NCBI GenBank assembly: GCA_012267415.1
Contig: JAAXGN010000036.1
Span: 124,001-188,000, forward strand
Direction: 5' to 3'
Source of the DNA: Candidatus Poribacteria bacterium
GTDB taxonomy: Bacteria; Poribacteria; WGA-4E; WGA-3G
Length of the DNA stretch: 64,000 bases
Part shown: in pieces, positions 8,833 through 18,030 of the stretch
How the letters are laid out: each line of letters starts with the position of its first letter
Numbering within the stretch: the stretch's first letter is position 1
Program-made: the position numbers and the translations under genes
The notes under the pieces: model-generated
Databases searched by the model: none
The model's input: the letters and a program-made list of their open reading frames with translations, nothing else
What the model was told of the DNA's origin: nothing

Positions 8833-8946
8833 TATAGTGAATTTCAGAATTCATGAAACGTTTCACAACGGGCGAGGGAACCTCGCCCCTACGCGAGGTA
8901 GTCTCCGCAAACGCTGAAATTTCTCTTTTATTTTCAACTTTACCAA
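8833..8946. mobile_element. TATAG-ended hairpin MITE (copy 1)
   Basis: The left end is TATAGTGAATTTC and the right end AACTTTACCA. The core is ACGGGCGAGGGAACCTCGCCCCTACG, a hairpin with GTAG 5' of the stem on the minus strand. Related copies lie at 33576-33711, 36982-37085 and 58085-58189. Confidence 0.7.
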
Positions 8947-9025
8947 AGTGTATAGGTATGGATCAATATCTATACTTGTCTATTGTAATTTAACACTTTA
9001 CGAAAATTCATAAAATAAATCAACA

Positions 9026-12000
9026 CTATTTTTTGAGTTGAAACTGCATATCAGTTGTGGTATGTATCTGTTTAATCAGGATTGCATCTTTTTCAGGGAT
9101 ATATTGCCATCCAGATGTGACCTCTTCTAAAGCGTCGACGTGTGGAATCTCAAATTCTGGAGTATCGGTCTCATCCCCCTTGGTTCCGCGTGCGGTGATA
9201 ACAGATGGTGGTTTGCCATAACCTACAATCAACGTATGGCTTGTTTCATTTTCAGCATAGTTCAGAGACCAATTGACTGTTCCGTTCCGCGAAGTTGAGA
9301 TGGCATCAGGTATTGCACCAGAACTCAGATGGATAGAACCTGCAATTACGGTCTTAACATCCGGATCGAGACCACGAAGTGAGTAGACATTAACCATAAT
9401 ATCTTCAGGATTAAGATGGGGACCTTTACCTTCAGTACAGAACCCGTAGAATCCGTCGGGATACGTGCCTTTTAGCTCACCATCTGTCCACTGCTGATAC
9501 ATTGCACTGGTGGTAGTTCCTTCAGCGATTTTCTGCCATTTATCGTCTTTTGCGTATTGGTTTAGCCGTTGTAGATAGTATGCATAGACTAAACCGTTCC
9601 ATTGAACTGGGACTCCGAACCATGGGTGTGTGTAAAATGTTGTTCCAAAAACAGGTATTGAAGCGTAGAGCATTCCCGGTCGATCCGGTAGATGCCAATG
9701 ATAGAGGAAAGGGAGTCCTGCATTCGCCCAGTATTCTGCGCGTCTCAGATACGATTTATTACCAGTTATCTGATGTGCTTCCACATAAGCACCCACTGCG
9801 TGTGCAGCTGCGAGGAGATCGGGTTGATACAAGGGACATTCCCACGCTTGTGCGCCGCGAGGAACAAAGAATCGGTCCATAAAAGAGAGTGCTTTTCTAC
9901 CAGCATCAAGAGAGGCATTGTGTCGTGTGATGCGTGCATGTTTGAGCAGTTTAAGGGCGTTCGCTGCACATGTCCCGAGAACAGCATCACCGGTTTTTCC
10001 GAGACTTTGCGTTCTTTCAGAAGCGGGTTGAAAACTCCAACTACCGTCCTTCGCTTGCGATTCAAGTAGTGGCTGCACTTCGTCTTCATAACGTGTTAGT
10101 GCTGCATCTAAATGTCCATAGTAAAATGGAAACTCACCACCGAGGATATGACAGGAACCACGTCCAGCTAAACCACCGGCACCACTATCTGCAATCGTTT
10201 TTTGAGCTATTTCAGTCACACGGTGTTTTACATCTTCAGACTGCGTTACAAGGTAATCGTACCAGAGTAAAGTAGCGAAACTCGGTTCGTTTCGTGAATC
10301 CCAATCTACACAGTGTCTGGATTGCCTTTTTTCTGCATCCCAGACAGAGTGCATAAAACCGTGTCTTGAGAGTTCAATCTCCTCTACATCATCCCGTGGA
10401 GGTTCAGGTGGTTCAGGGATACCGTAGGCAGCAGTCCAATGCGATATTGATTCGAGAATTGAAGCGTTCCCATCTGCTATAATTTCACATTCAAGTGAGA
10501 TTGGGCGTTCTGGTGTTATCTGATATGCGTTTTCAGCGACCTGTTCATTCTCATTAACCCAATTTGGCACGGTGGGGAGAAATAGTCCCATCAGATGGTT
10601 TCTTTGCTGATCATGCCAGTTGGGTGAAGCAAAAATCGCGGACAGATTCTGTTCATTTCCGTCCCAACTTTTCATAGGATCCCATGCGATACCAATTACA
10701 GACTTCTGCATCTCAACCGCCATCACAGGAATAGTGATTTTATAGGGATGTGGAACTAACCTATTGTTTATGGGTGGTGCTGCATCCCGTGTATTTGATG
10801 AAGGTTCGTCTTCCTGAAGGAATTCCAGTCCGGGGAATAGTGCTGCGGTTTTCTTTTCGCGAGTACTCTTGTGTCCAGCATATATTTCTGTTCCTTGGAA
10901 TGCAAGAAGTTCCCGTTCAGCATCAACCTGCAAATTGTATGTCGCTTTGATTCGTTTTGCTTCCTCCGCAAGAACAAATTGTAGTTGCAATTTCCAGGTT
11001 ACGCCGTCTATGTCTTTGTGTTCACCAGATAAGCGGATGATGGCTTCTCCAAGATTATTCCCAGACAGTTGAACGTTATCAGGAACAAATTGTAGGTTAT
11101 GCCTTGTTCCATCTGAAATGTAAGTCGCCATTGCGATCATTTTAGATGTAGCAATCTGTTGATATGTACTTCCTTTTGCCACATAAATTGCATAAAACTC
11201 GTATCCCGTTTCTTGTCTTTCGGGTAGGTCCTTTTTTTGTCTTCTATTGACGGATTGGAATATGTCGCCACTATGGACAAAAACAACTCTGAGATACTTA
11301 TTCCCGATGACCACATGTTCTCTATGCATATAAGTATATAATTCGGTTTCTACTTGTGCTTCAAGTTTCGGTACTGCTGGTAGAATTTTTATTATACCTT
11401 CTTTTTTCCCTTTACCTTGCACATGACGAGATTTGAGTGAGACGTTAAAATTGAGCGTGGTTGGTCGTGAAACACCGCGTGCGTACCAGACAAGGGTAGT
11501 CGTCTCGTCTGGGCCGAGTGTTTTCACGTTTTGTGATGATCTACCCCTCCTTAACTTAATATCGCTGATACTTAGTCGCGTCTTATCGTCCGCCAAAAGG
11601 GGGCCTGCTCCGATGTTTCTGATTGTGCATTGGACTTCAAACGCTTCTCCCGTACTGATGACTGCTGCTGTCGTTCCTACACTGACGATCTCTAATTTCG
11701 GTTGTGCTACATAGAGTGTTATTTCGATAGGTTCTACTTCTAATTCTTGTTGGATAATAGCCATTATTTCGTGTGCTGGTGTCAACTTATCAACATTGAA
11801 TTCGATCAGAGCAGTGCGATCTTCAGGCAAAGTCGCAAATGCAATTCCACATTGGATTACTGAAGGGTGTTCCTGTTGTCCGTCAGGTCTTGTGAGTTTG
11901 ATAAGTTTTGGGTGTCCCCACAATCCCCAGGCGTAGTTGCTATCACCCTCAACATTGCATTCAGTCATAAGGACGATCTGAACCTTCTGCCCAGCAAAAC

Positions 12001-12925
12001 GTGTAATATCTACGTTATATGGTGTCCACTGACATTCTGTGGATACGGACTCAAAACACTTTTCACCTGCGATCTCAATAGCGAACTTGACACCGCCAGG
12101 GTGTCTTTGCGGATCATCAAATATAACACCATCTCTAAGACCAATATTGAAATATATGTGGAGATTCTCATTTTCTTCAGTCGAAGGTAAATCTAATTCA
12201 TAGATGATACGCGACACACCGTTTAATGGTGGATGTTCAAGAATAGCAGGTTTTGTGACACCGCCAGATGAATCTGCCATGTTGACCGAAATGTGTTCCG
12301 AACCCGTGCATTCACTCTTCTCAAACGTAGCCACAAAATCATACAGTTCTACACTTTCGCCGAGAGAAAACTGTATTTCTTGTTCAGTTGGTTCTGTTAT
12401 TTCTTCAATTTCCTCAGTTGTTTCATCCGTTTCGGTTGTATCTTCTATTACGGTTACTACTTCAATATCTGGTATTGGAGCAACCTCAGTTATTGTTATT
12501 TCTTCTGTCGTGCCCTGCGTAGCAGTTGTCTGTTCAGCATCGGTTGTCTGGTCAACTACATAAGAATTTTCATCCGTAGTCTGAGGAGTTTCTCCTGTTT
12601 CTTCAAAAGGTTCCGATGTTTCGTCGACCTCGACTGTTTCATTAGCATGTTCTTCCTTATCTGGTTTTGGTGGTTCATCAGACTGAGAGTCAGATTCGGC
12701 AACATCTTGGGATGTTTCTTCAGGTACTGTTTCTGATTCATCCGTCATTTGCGTGTCATCAGATGAATCGGCATCTATATTCTCTTCGTCATGTTCTGTG
12801 TTATCTGGTTCTTGTGTTTCATGTGAATGTTCAGACTCTGGTTGATCCTGATCATCTACCTCCTCACTATTCTGTGTATCTTCTTCTATTTTTTCGGTAA
12901 GTGAATGTTGGAAAAACGTCTGCAT
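9026..12925 (-). CDS. Very large multidomain protein with acidic N-terminus and toroid-like C-terminus
   Basis: The protein has 1,299 residues. Residues about 10-190 are an extreme low-complexity Glu/Asp/Thr/Ser region with TTE and ETDE repeats. Next comes a beta-rich segment (about 190-340, Trp/Gly-rich end) that looks like a carbohydrate-binding-type fold, then a CARDB-like adhesion domain (about 395-500). The second half has helical hairpins with WECPLYQPDLLAAAH and FYTHPWFGVPVQWNGL, suggestive of an alpha/alpha toroid as in some polysaccharide-active enzymes. No signal peptide is visible, which is odd for such an architecture. The ATG at 12925 is chosen because of AGAGGAG 7 bases upstream. 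It follows the GH172 gene by 42 bases and probably acts on the same glycan. Exact activity not recognised. Confidence 0.8.
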   Translation of the reverse strand: MQTFFQHSLTEKIEEDTQNSEEVDDQDQPESEHSHETQEPDNTEHDEENIDADSSDDTQMTDESETVPEETSQDVAESDSQSDEPPKPDKEEHANETVEVDETSEPFEETGETPQTTDENSYVVDQTTDAEQTTATQGTTEEITITEVAPIPDIEVVTVIEDTTETDETTEEIEEITEPTEQEIQFSLGESVELYDFVATFEKSECTGSEHISVNMADSSGGVTKPAILEHPPLNGVSRIIYELDLPSTEENENLHIYFNIGLRDGVIFDDPQRHPGGVKFAIEIAGEKCFESVSTECQWTPYNVDITRFAGQKVQIVLMTECNVEGDSNYAWGLWGHPKLIKLTRPDGQQEHPSVIQCGIAFATLPEDRTALIEFNVDKLTPAHEIMAIIQQELEVEPIEITLYVAQPKLEIVSVGTTAAVISTGEAFEVQCTIRNIGAGPLLADDKTRLSISDIKLRRGRSSQNVKTLGPDETTTLVWYARGVSRPTTLNFNVSLKSRHVQGKGKKEGIIKILPAVPKLEAQVETELYTYMHREHVVIGNKYLRVVFVHSGDIFQSVNRRQKKDLPERQETGYEFYAIYVAKGSTYQQIATSKMIAMATYISDGTRHNLQFVPDNVQLSGNNLGEAIIRLSGEHKDIDGVTWKLQLQFVLAEEAKRIKATYNLQVDAERELLAFQGTEIYAGHKSTREKKTAALFPGLEFLQEDEPSSNTRDAAPPINNRLVPHPYKITIPVMAVEMQKSVIGIAWDPMKSWDGNEQNLSAIFASPNWHDQQRNHLMGLFLPTVPNWVNENEQVAENAYQITPERPISLECEIIADGNASILESISHWTAAYGIPEPPEPPRDDVEEIELSRHGFMHSVWDAEKRQSRHCVDWDSRNEPSFATLLWYDYLVTQSEDVKHRVTEIAQKTIADSGAGGLAGRGSCHILGGEFPFYYGHLDAALTRYEDEVQPLLESQAKDGSWSFQPASERTQSLGKTGDAVLGTCAANALKLLKHARITRHNASLDAGRKALSFMDRFFVPRGAQAWECPLYQPDLLAAAHAVGAYVEAHQITGNKSYLRRAEYWANAGLPFLYHWHLPDRPGMLYASIPVFGTTFYTHPWFGVPVQWNGLVYAYYLQRLNQYAKDDKWQKIAEGTTTSAMYQQWTDGELKGTYPDGFYGFCTEGKGPHLNPEDIMVNVYSLRGLDPDVKTVIAGSIHLSSGAIPDAISTSRNGTVNWSLNYAENETSHTLIVGYGKPPSVITARGTKGDETDTPEFEIPHVDALEEVTSGWQYIPEKDAILIKQIHTTTDMQFQLKK

Positions 12926-12967
12926 CTTAAATCTCCTCTGGTCAATTTTAATGTAACACAGCGACAT

Positions 12968-14116
12968 CTATTGCTTTTCCTGCCACTGTTTTTTCTTTTC
13001 TTTCATTTCATCATTGAGAACAAGGTCTCGGGATGGTGTTTGGTTTGCTTTGTCAAAAATCCAATTGCCATCTTCATCTTTTAGGACAGGTTTGCGTTGT
13101 TCAACGGGTAGTATACCGAACGGTTTATGTGGTTCTATCTGATACCAGTATGCAACTGAGGATGTCTCGTTGCTGAGATGGTTGCCGTGTCCGTGTTCAA
13201 TTGTAACACGGATTTCCTTTTCAAAACGTATTGGGTTTTCAAGGTGATATACATAGGATGTCTGGTAACCGTTCGTATTGCTTTCATGTATAGATGAACC
13301 GTTATGTGCAAATGCATTAGGTTGCATACCCCATGCCTGATTGAGATAGTCCTCTGAGCCGGTGCCGTGTAAATCTGGTGGCCATTTATAGCCATCAATC
13401 CATATCATATCATCACCTTCACCCCACCATGTTCCTTGAAAGTTGCTGACAGATAGATTGCATCCGATATAATGTCCTTTTCCTTCTGCATCTAAAATTA
13501 GATAGTTGTTTTCCCATGCAAGCCGTTCAGCATTAACGATATTTGCTTCTGGTGTATTGACTGTGATTTCGTGTCCCCATCCATCACAGGGATTCTCACG
13601 ATGGAATTGTGCATGGAGATAAGCGATGTCCTCATCATGCGTTGTTGGGTAGAGTTCGTAATCTACATAGAAGTATTGCATGTGTGGTGAATCTCCCTCG
13701 TTTAGGAGTTCAATTCGCGCTGATCGGTTAAACGGCATCTGTAGGTAGCAGTTGAGTGCGCATCCAGTATTGAAGTGGTTATTGCTGTGTGTAGAAGCTG
13801 AGAAGGGAATGGAATCGTAGGAGTTAACGATTTCGTTTCCGAGACCGAAAAAATCTCCCAATGGACATAGTACACTCGGATGCTCTTCATCATCCCAAAA
13901 CATCTGAATTAGCACGTTCCGATATCCGTTTGGTTGTGTCATCCAGATATGATTGATACATCCGGGACCTTTTATATCTGCGAGGACACGTGTTTCTCCG
14001 GGTGCGATATCCCATGCATCGTAGTTACGTCCTGTGGTATCCCAGGAGGATGCGCGCAGAGTTTTCGCTTCTTTCACACGCGTTAACGATGATAGTAATC
14101 CATTAGTGTAGTTCAT
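12968..14116 (-). CDS. GH172 / DUF2961 glycoside hydrolase
   Basis: This 382-residue protein matches the DUF2961 family, now GH172, whose characterised members act on fructofuranose or D-arabinofuranose linkages with a jelly-roll fold. The key acidic residues expected for the family are present in WWGEGDD (E233) and HGTGSEDY (E255), 22 residues apart. There is no signal peptide, so it is probably cytoplasmic unless exported another way. The gene precedes the 1,299-residue protein in the same direction with 42 bases between, and follows a lipoprotein gene. Isomerase and sugar-acid dehydratase genes further upstream suggest a carbohydrate-use cluster. The substrate, a furanoside, is inferred from family only. 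Confidence 0.88.
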   Translation of the reverse strand: MNYTNGLLSSLTRVKEAKTLRASSWDTTGRNYDAWDIAPGETRVLADIKGPGCINHIWMTQPNGYRNVLIQMFWDDEEHPSVLCPLGDFFGLGNEIVNSYDSIPFSASTHSNNHFNTGCALNCYLQMPFNRSARIELLNEGDSPHMQYFYVDYELYPTTHDEDIAYLHAQFHRENPCDGWGHEITVNTPEANIVNAERLAWENNYLILDAEGKGHYIGCNLSVSNFQGTWWGEGDDMIWIDGYKWPPDLHGTGSEDYLNQAWGMQPNAFAHNGSSIHESNTNGYQTSYVYHLENPIRFEKEIRVTIEHGHGNHLSNETSSVAYWYQIEPHKPFGILPVEQRKPVLKDEDGNWIFDKANQTPSRDLVLNDEMKEKKKQWQEKQ

Positions 14117-14172
14117 TCAACCTATCCTTTTTTATAATTCCAATTTACAAATAATTTGAGCCAATTGAAGTA

Positions 14173-14637
14173 TTATGCAACTATCACTGGACCAACGGAC
14201 TTGAGTACCCATTTTGCGTTTTTTCTCTCCCAAGTGTAAGTAGCCCAAGAAGCACTGAGATTGCCCTCTTCGTATCCCCCACGTATTTCAACGCTATTGC
14301 TACCAACTTTTTTATAGCTATCAATTCGGAACAGAAGACCTTTTCCCATTACGAATTCCGATCCCTTCCTCACAGGTGGAGAGTGTTTCTTAAACCGTCC
14401 AAGAAATTTCGGAGAAGGGTCTTTATTCTCAATCTGCAAGAAATATGCATCGGCATTCTTTTGCGCGCCAGAGTGATTATTCTCAAATTTATAGCGGAAA
14501 AACGCTTCAAATAGGTCAAGTGTATCGGCTTGGTATAGTAGTTCACCTTCCAATTTAGCACAGGAAGAAAATAAAACGATTGCCAAAATGTAGACAGTCA
14601 AGGCACACATTCTGTGTATTCCGCTATATAACGACAT
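14173..14637 (-). CDS. Small putative lipoprotein
   Basis: The protein has about 154 residues with a hydrophobic N-terminus ending in VLFSSC, a plausible though not ideal lipobox (Phe at -3). The mature part ends in a beta-rich stretch ASWATYTWERKNAKWVLKSVGP, reminiscent of small periplasmic NTF2-like or assay-domain folds, but I do not recognise a family. AGGAGG stands 9 bases before the ATG at 14637 and only 3 before another ATG at 14643, so the former is preferred. It lies between two carbohydrate genes on the same strand. Function unknown. Confidence 0.7.
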   Translation of the reverse strand: MSLYSGIHRMCALTVYILAIVLFSSCAKLEGELLYQADTLDLFEAFFRYKFENNHSGAQKNADAYFLQIENKDPSPKFLGRFKKHSPPVRKGSEFVMGKGLLFRIDSYKKVGSNSVEIRGGYEEGNLSASWATYTWERKNAKWVLKSVGPVIVA

Positions 14638-14727
14638 AAGCATGGACCTCCTATTATATCCAAAACCACTGTTAACGAAAAGTGGGTTTGATCAATAATT
14701 CAATAGATTTTTTCTAAAGTGAACTCT

Positions 14728-14755
14728 CTTGTAATAATGAAGTCATTATTACAAG
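14728..14755. repeat. Perfect 13-bp inverted repeat
   Basis: Arms CTTGTAATAATGA and TCATTATTACAAG are separated by two bases. It lies between the stop of the isomerase gene (14887) and the start of the lipoprotein gene. There is no adjacent T-run, so it may be an operator or a processed hairpin rather than an intrinsic terminator. Confidence 0.5.
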
Positions 14756-14886
14756 ACAAAGGAATTCTACAATGCGTATTTTAACATTATCTCCTTTTTG
14801 CAAACCCCATGATACCATCTCATGCTCTTTGGGATACCATACTTGAAAGAATGCCGAGAATTTTAGTGAAATTACTATGCCATCTC

Positions 14887-15699
14887 TTATGCTTCCAGGA
14901 CAACCTTCATCTTCTCCAACCCAATCCGAGCAACTTCCGCGGGGTCTTCCTCCCAATAACTTGGATTGAAGAGTTCTAACGAGATTACACCTGTATAGTC
15001 TGCGTCCTGCAAAATAGAGATCATTCTCTTTAGATCCAAAATACCATCCCCTGGATAGACTCTATCGGCATCGGTTTGTTCTTCACGTGAAGGTTCGGCG
15101 GGTGCATCGTTAAAGTGGAACACTGCGATTTTATCGCCGGGAATGCCTTCCATATCCTCAATCTCTCCGCCACCCCGATAGATATGGAATGGGTCAAGGA
15201 CAATCGTGCTGTCTGGATGATCAGCAACTTCTATGACTTTCCACGCATGTTTCACCTGATTTACACCATCAACGAAACCGAGGAATTCCATTGCAGGTTT
15301 CACACCGAATTCACGACCGAGTTCAAGCAGTTTACGATAGTTCTCACCACCCAATTGTAGGTCAGCTACTTCGCGCGGTGGACTTGAGATGATATAGGTC
15401 GCACCGACAGCGGCAGCTTGTGCCATCCGTTTTTTGGCATCCTCCAATGCATTTTCAAGTTCAACACCAGTGGCATTGAGCCATCCATGCAAGGCGATAA
15501 CGGTGGGAACCGAAAGTCCATGATCGTCCAGTGCTTTCTTTACATCAGTGAGTGAACCCCCCTGTTCTTCGTAATCTGTCAGATCGTTATTCCACAACTC
15601 TATAGCTGAATAACCTATTTCTCCAGCAATCCGAATTTTATCCATCAGATCAGCCGGACGGATTGTGCTTGTATTTAACCCTAACTGAAATTGTCCCAT
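14887..15699 (-). CDS. Sugar phosphate isomerase/epimerase (xylose-isomerase-like TIM barrel)
   Basis: This 270-residue AP-endonuclease-2/xylose-isomerase-like TIM barrel carries candidate metal ligands in KPAMEFLG, VLDPFHIYRG, VFHFND and SLELFN, the usual Glu, Asp/His, His and Glu positions. Such enzymes (IolE, IolI, tagatose/psicose epimerases) isomerise or dehydrate sugars and inosose-type compounds in the cytosol. The gene follows another isomerase-like gene with 9 bases between, so the two are co-transcribed, and it belongs to the carbohydrate cluster with the enolase-superfamily dehydratase. Exact substrate unknown. Confidence 0.9.
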   Translation of the reverse strand: MGQFQLGLNTSTIRPADLMDKIRIAGEIGYSAIELWNNDLTDYEEQGGSLTDVKKALDDHGLSVPTVIALHGWLNATGVELENALEDAKKRMAQAAAVGATYIISSPPREVADLQLGGENYRKLLELGREFGVKPAMEFLGFVDGVNQVKHAWKVIEVADHPDSTIVLDPFHIYRGGGEIEDMEGIPGDKIAVFHFNDAPAEPSREEQTDADRVYPGDGILDLKRMISILQDADYTGVISLELFNPSYWEEDPAEVARIGLEKMKVVLEA

Positions 15700-15708
15700 G
15701 CTATCTCC

Positions 15709-16512
15709 TTATTTTTTCATCAAGCTCCGAATAAATCTAACATCTACGCGGGCGAGATCAATCACACTATCAACAGGTTCTCCGCTGTATTCGCTATGAA
15801 AACTGACAGGACCTGAAAAATCCATTGACTTTAATGTGTTAAGAGTTGTCTCCCAATCAACAAATCCTTTCCCCATCCGGACGACTTTTCCGCCACGCAT
15901 CCCAGGTGTACGTGCCAAGTCTTTGAAGGCGATGACAGCAAGGTGTGATCGGACAATATCAAGTGCCATGTTAATCGGTTCACCGACAATTGATAGGTGT
16001 CCAGTATCAGCAAATACACCGACATGTTGTGGGTCAAACCCTTTAACCAGATTCATCACCGCACAGGAGTTTAACCCCATAGAGGTTCCTGAATGGTTGT
16101 GAATACAGGTTCTCGGACCATATTTTTCAGAGAGTTTCGAAAATCCGTCGAGTTGGCTTCTGATGGCATCAACCTGCGACCAGTAACCGCCATTATCTGC
16201 GTGCCAATGCCAATAACCGAGTTTGATATTCTCTATTCCTGCTTCACCAGCAGCAGCAGCATAGACTCGTTCTGTTTCGTCTTTTGATGGGTCTAAAAAA
16301 TCTCCCGGCGTAGTGACAAGTGGAATAGATAAACCAGATTCTGCAAACATTTTTGATGCTGCGGGTAGTTCTTTCTCTGCGTTTTCAGGGTTTACAGGAT
16401 ATCCGGGACGCACACAAAGGTCAGCACCTTCAACCTCAACTGCCTGTAATGCAGTGATAATTTCTGGTAGTGCTAACCCTTGTAGATGTTTTGTGAACAT
16501 TATAAATTTCAT
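15709..16512 (-). CDS. Sugar phosphate isomerase/epimerase (xylose-isomerase-like TIM barrel)
   Basis: This 267-residue TIM-barrel protein belongs to the same broad family as the next gene but is clearly divergent. CIHNHSG, GVFADTGHLS and FHSEYSG carry likely metal-binding His/Asp/Glu residues. It lies 9 bases upstream of the second isomerase and 66 bases downstream of the dehydratase-like gene. Two different isomerases side by side suggest consecutive steps on one substrate, or enzymes for two related sugars. Substrate unknown. Confidence 0.88.
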   Translation of the reverse strand: MKFIMFTKHLQGLALPEIITALQAVEVEGADLCVRPGYPVNPENAEKELPAASKMFAESGLSIPLVTTPGDFLDPSKDETERVYAAAAGEAGIENIKLGYWHWHADNGGYWSQVDAIRSQLDGFSKLSEKYGPRTCIHNHSGTSMGLNSCAVMNLVKGFDPQHVGVFADTGHLSIVGEPINMALDIVRSHLAVIAFKDLARTPGMRGGKVVRMGKGFVDWETTLNTLKSMDFSGPVSFHSEYSGEPVDSVIDLARVDVRFIRSLMKK

Positions 16513-16578
16513 GATAGATATTCTTTCTATTGTTAGTTATTCGTTTTCAGTTTTCAACTGGCTGTTGAGAACTATTCC

Positions 16579-17682
16579 TTACCAATCCACGACAGAACCA
16601 TCATCAGGATGGTAGGATTCTGGGTTTCTCCAATCGTGGTCAATTTTATCTTCAAGCGCATCTTCGTCCAACTCGATTCCTAATCCTGGTGCTGTTGGTA
16701 GTTCAACAAAACCGTCTTTAAAAACGAATGGATTCTTGAGATAACCTTCACCGAGTGTTGTATGTTCTTGCATCACGAAATTTGGTATGGATGCATCTAA
16801 CTGGATGCAGGCTGCTAAGGAGATAGGTCCAAGTGGATTGTGGGGTGCGATGCCGCCATAGTATGCTTCTGCCATACCTGCGATGATACGGACTTCGTTT
16901 ATACCCCCCGCATGACACAGGTCTGGTTGTAAGATTGATGCAGCTTGTTTTTCCAAGATTTCACGGAAACCCCATTTTGTGAAGATTCGTTCTCCTGTTG
17001 CAATGGGTAGATGTGTGCTCCGTGCAATTTCTGCAAGTACGTCCACATTTTGACACTGTATCGGTTCCTCAACAAACATCGGTTGATACGGTTCTAACGC
17101 CTTAATCAAGACCTTTGCTGTCTGTGGACTTACTGCCCCGTGGAAGTCAATAGCCAAGTCTACCTCAGTACCCGCTGCTTCACGTAGTGCAGCAAAATGA
17201 TTGACGGCTTTATCAATGAATGCTTTATTCTCGATTATTCGTGCGGGTCTCCCCCCAGCAACACCTGTTTTGAAAGCGGTGAATCCTTTGTCAATCCATT
17301 CTCTGATTCCATCAGGGTTGCCGCCACCTTTGTACAATCGGATACGGTCGCGTGTGGGTCCACCGAAGAGTCGATAAACAGGAACACCGAGTGATTTACC
17401 TGCTAAATCCCAAAGAGCTTGTTCAACGCCACTTAATGCGCTTGTGAGGATGGGTCCGCCTCTGTAAAATGCATGCCGATACATGGCTTGCCAATGATGG
17501 ACGACGCGTGTAGGGTCTTGACCGATGAGGTATGGCGCGAGTTCGTCAACCGCTTGTGCGCATGTTTTTGCGCGCCCTTCTAAAATCGGTTCACCGAGGC
17601 CGACTAAACCTTCATCGGTATGTATTTTTAGAAAGAGCCAGCGTGGTTGCACAAGGAAGGTTTCTAACTTCGTTATTTTCAT
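16579..17682 (-). CDS. Enolase-superfamily sugar-acid dehydratase, D-galactonate-dehydratase-like
   Basis: This 367-residue protein of the mandelate racemase/muconate lactonising group has IDFHGAV, FVEEPI, ATGERIF, PDLCHAGGI and IAPHNPLGPI. These place the metal ligands Asp, Glu and Glu and the catalytic His in the pattern of D-galactonate dehydratase (DgoD-like) rather than racemases. It would convert a sugar acid to a 2-keto-3-deoxy acid in the cytosol. The start at 17682 (MKITKLETF) is the family-typical one, with AAAGG about 10 bases upstream; the 23 residues before it are not conserved-looking. It heads the minus-strand carbohydrate cluster. The substrate could be another aldonate or uronate. 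Confidence 0.9.
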   Translation of the reverse strand: MKITKLETFLVQPRWLFLKIHTDEGLVGLGEPILEGRAKTCAQAVDELAPYLIGQDPTRVVHHWQAMYRHAFYRGGPILTSALSGVEQALWDLAGKSLGVPVYRLFGGPTRDRIRLYKGGGNPDGIREWIDKGFTAFKTGVAGGRPARIIENKAFIDKAVNHFAALREAAGTEVDLAIDFHGAVSPQTAKVLIKALEPYQPMFVEEPIQCQNVDVLAEIARSTHLPIATGERIFTKWGFREILEKQAASILQPDLCHAGGINEVRIIAGMAEAYYGGIAPHNPLGPISLAACIQLDASIPNFVMQEHTTLGEGYLKNPFVFKDGFVELPTAPGLGIELDEDALEDKIDHDWRNPESYHPDDGSVVDW

Positions 17683-18030
17683 GGCTGCTTTACCTTTTTC
17701 ATATTTGACAAGATGGTCACCTATAATACCATCATATACAGAATATGTCAATCTGTTTTCAGATGAGCACCATTGCTAAATTTTATCCATTCATGTATAA
17801 TTGCGGTTAAGATAATATGAGAAATACGCATTAAAGTGGCACACAGAACGTCACTACGTCTTTTAAACACCTAACTAATTTTCAGTTACTTACCCACGCT
17901 TCCTCTTTAGTTAAACTCAGACCTTCGTCATATTCTCTAAAAAATTGTTAGAATTAATTCATTTTATGCAACCTTTGCAACTCATATCAGAGTCTTTATA
18001 TTTTAAAGTAGCCAATTTTGGAGAAGATAC
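17683..18030. promoter_or_regulatory. Divergent intergenic region
   Basis: This 348-base AT-rich gap lies between the minus-strand sugar-acid cluster and the plus-strand sigma-factor operon. It must hold promoters for both. No clear -35/-10 pair, hairpin or gene could be singled out by eye, apart from GGAG 8 bases before the ATG at 18031. Confidence 0.4.

Noticed and set aside
12204..12736. Plus-strand open frames rich in Val/Ser or Phe/Cys
   Set aside because: They mirror the low-complexity acidic region of the large minus-strand gene.
14714..14956. 80-codon minus-strand frame
   Set aside because: Overlaps the end of the isomerase gene in another frame and contains a palindrome; not coding-like.
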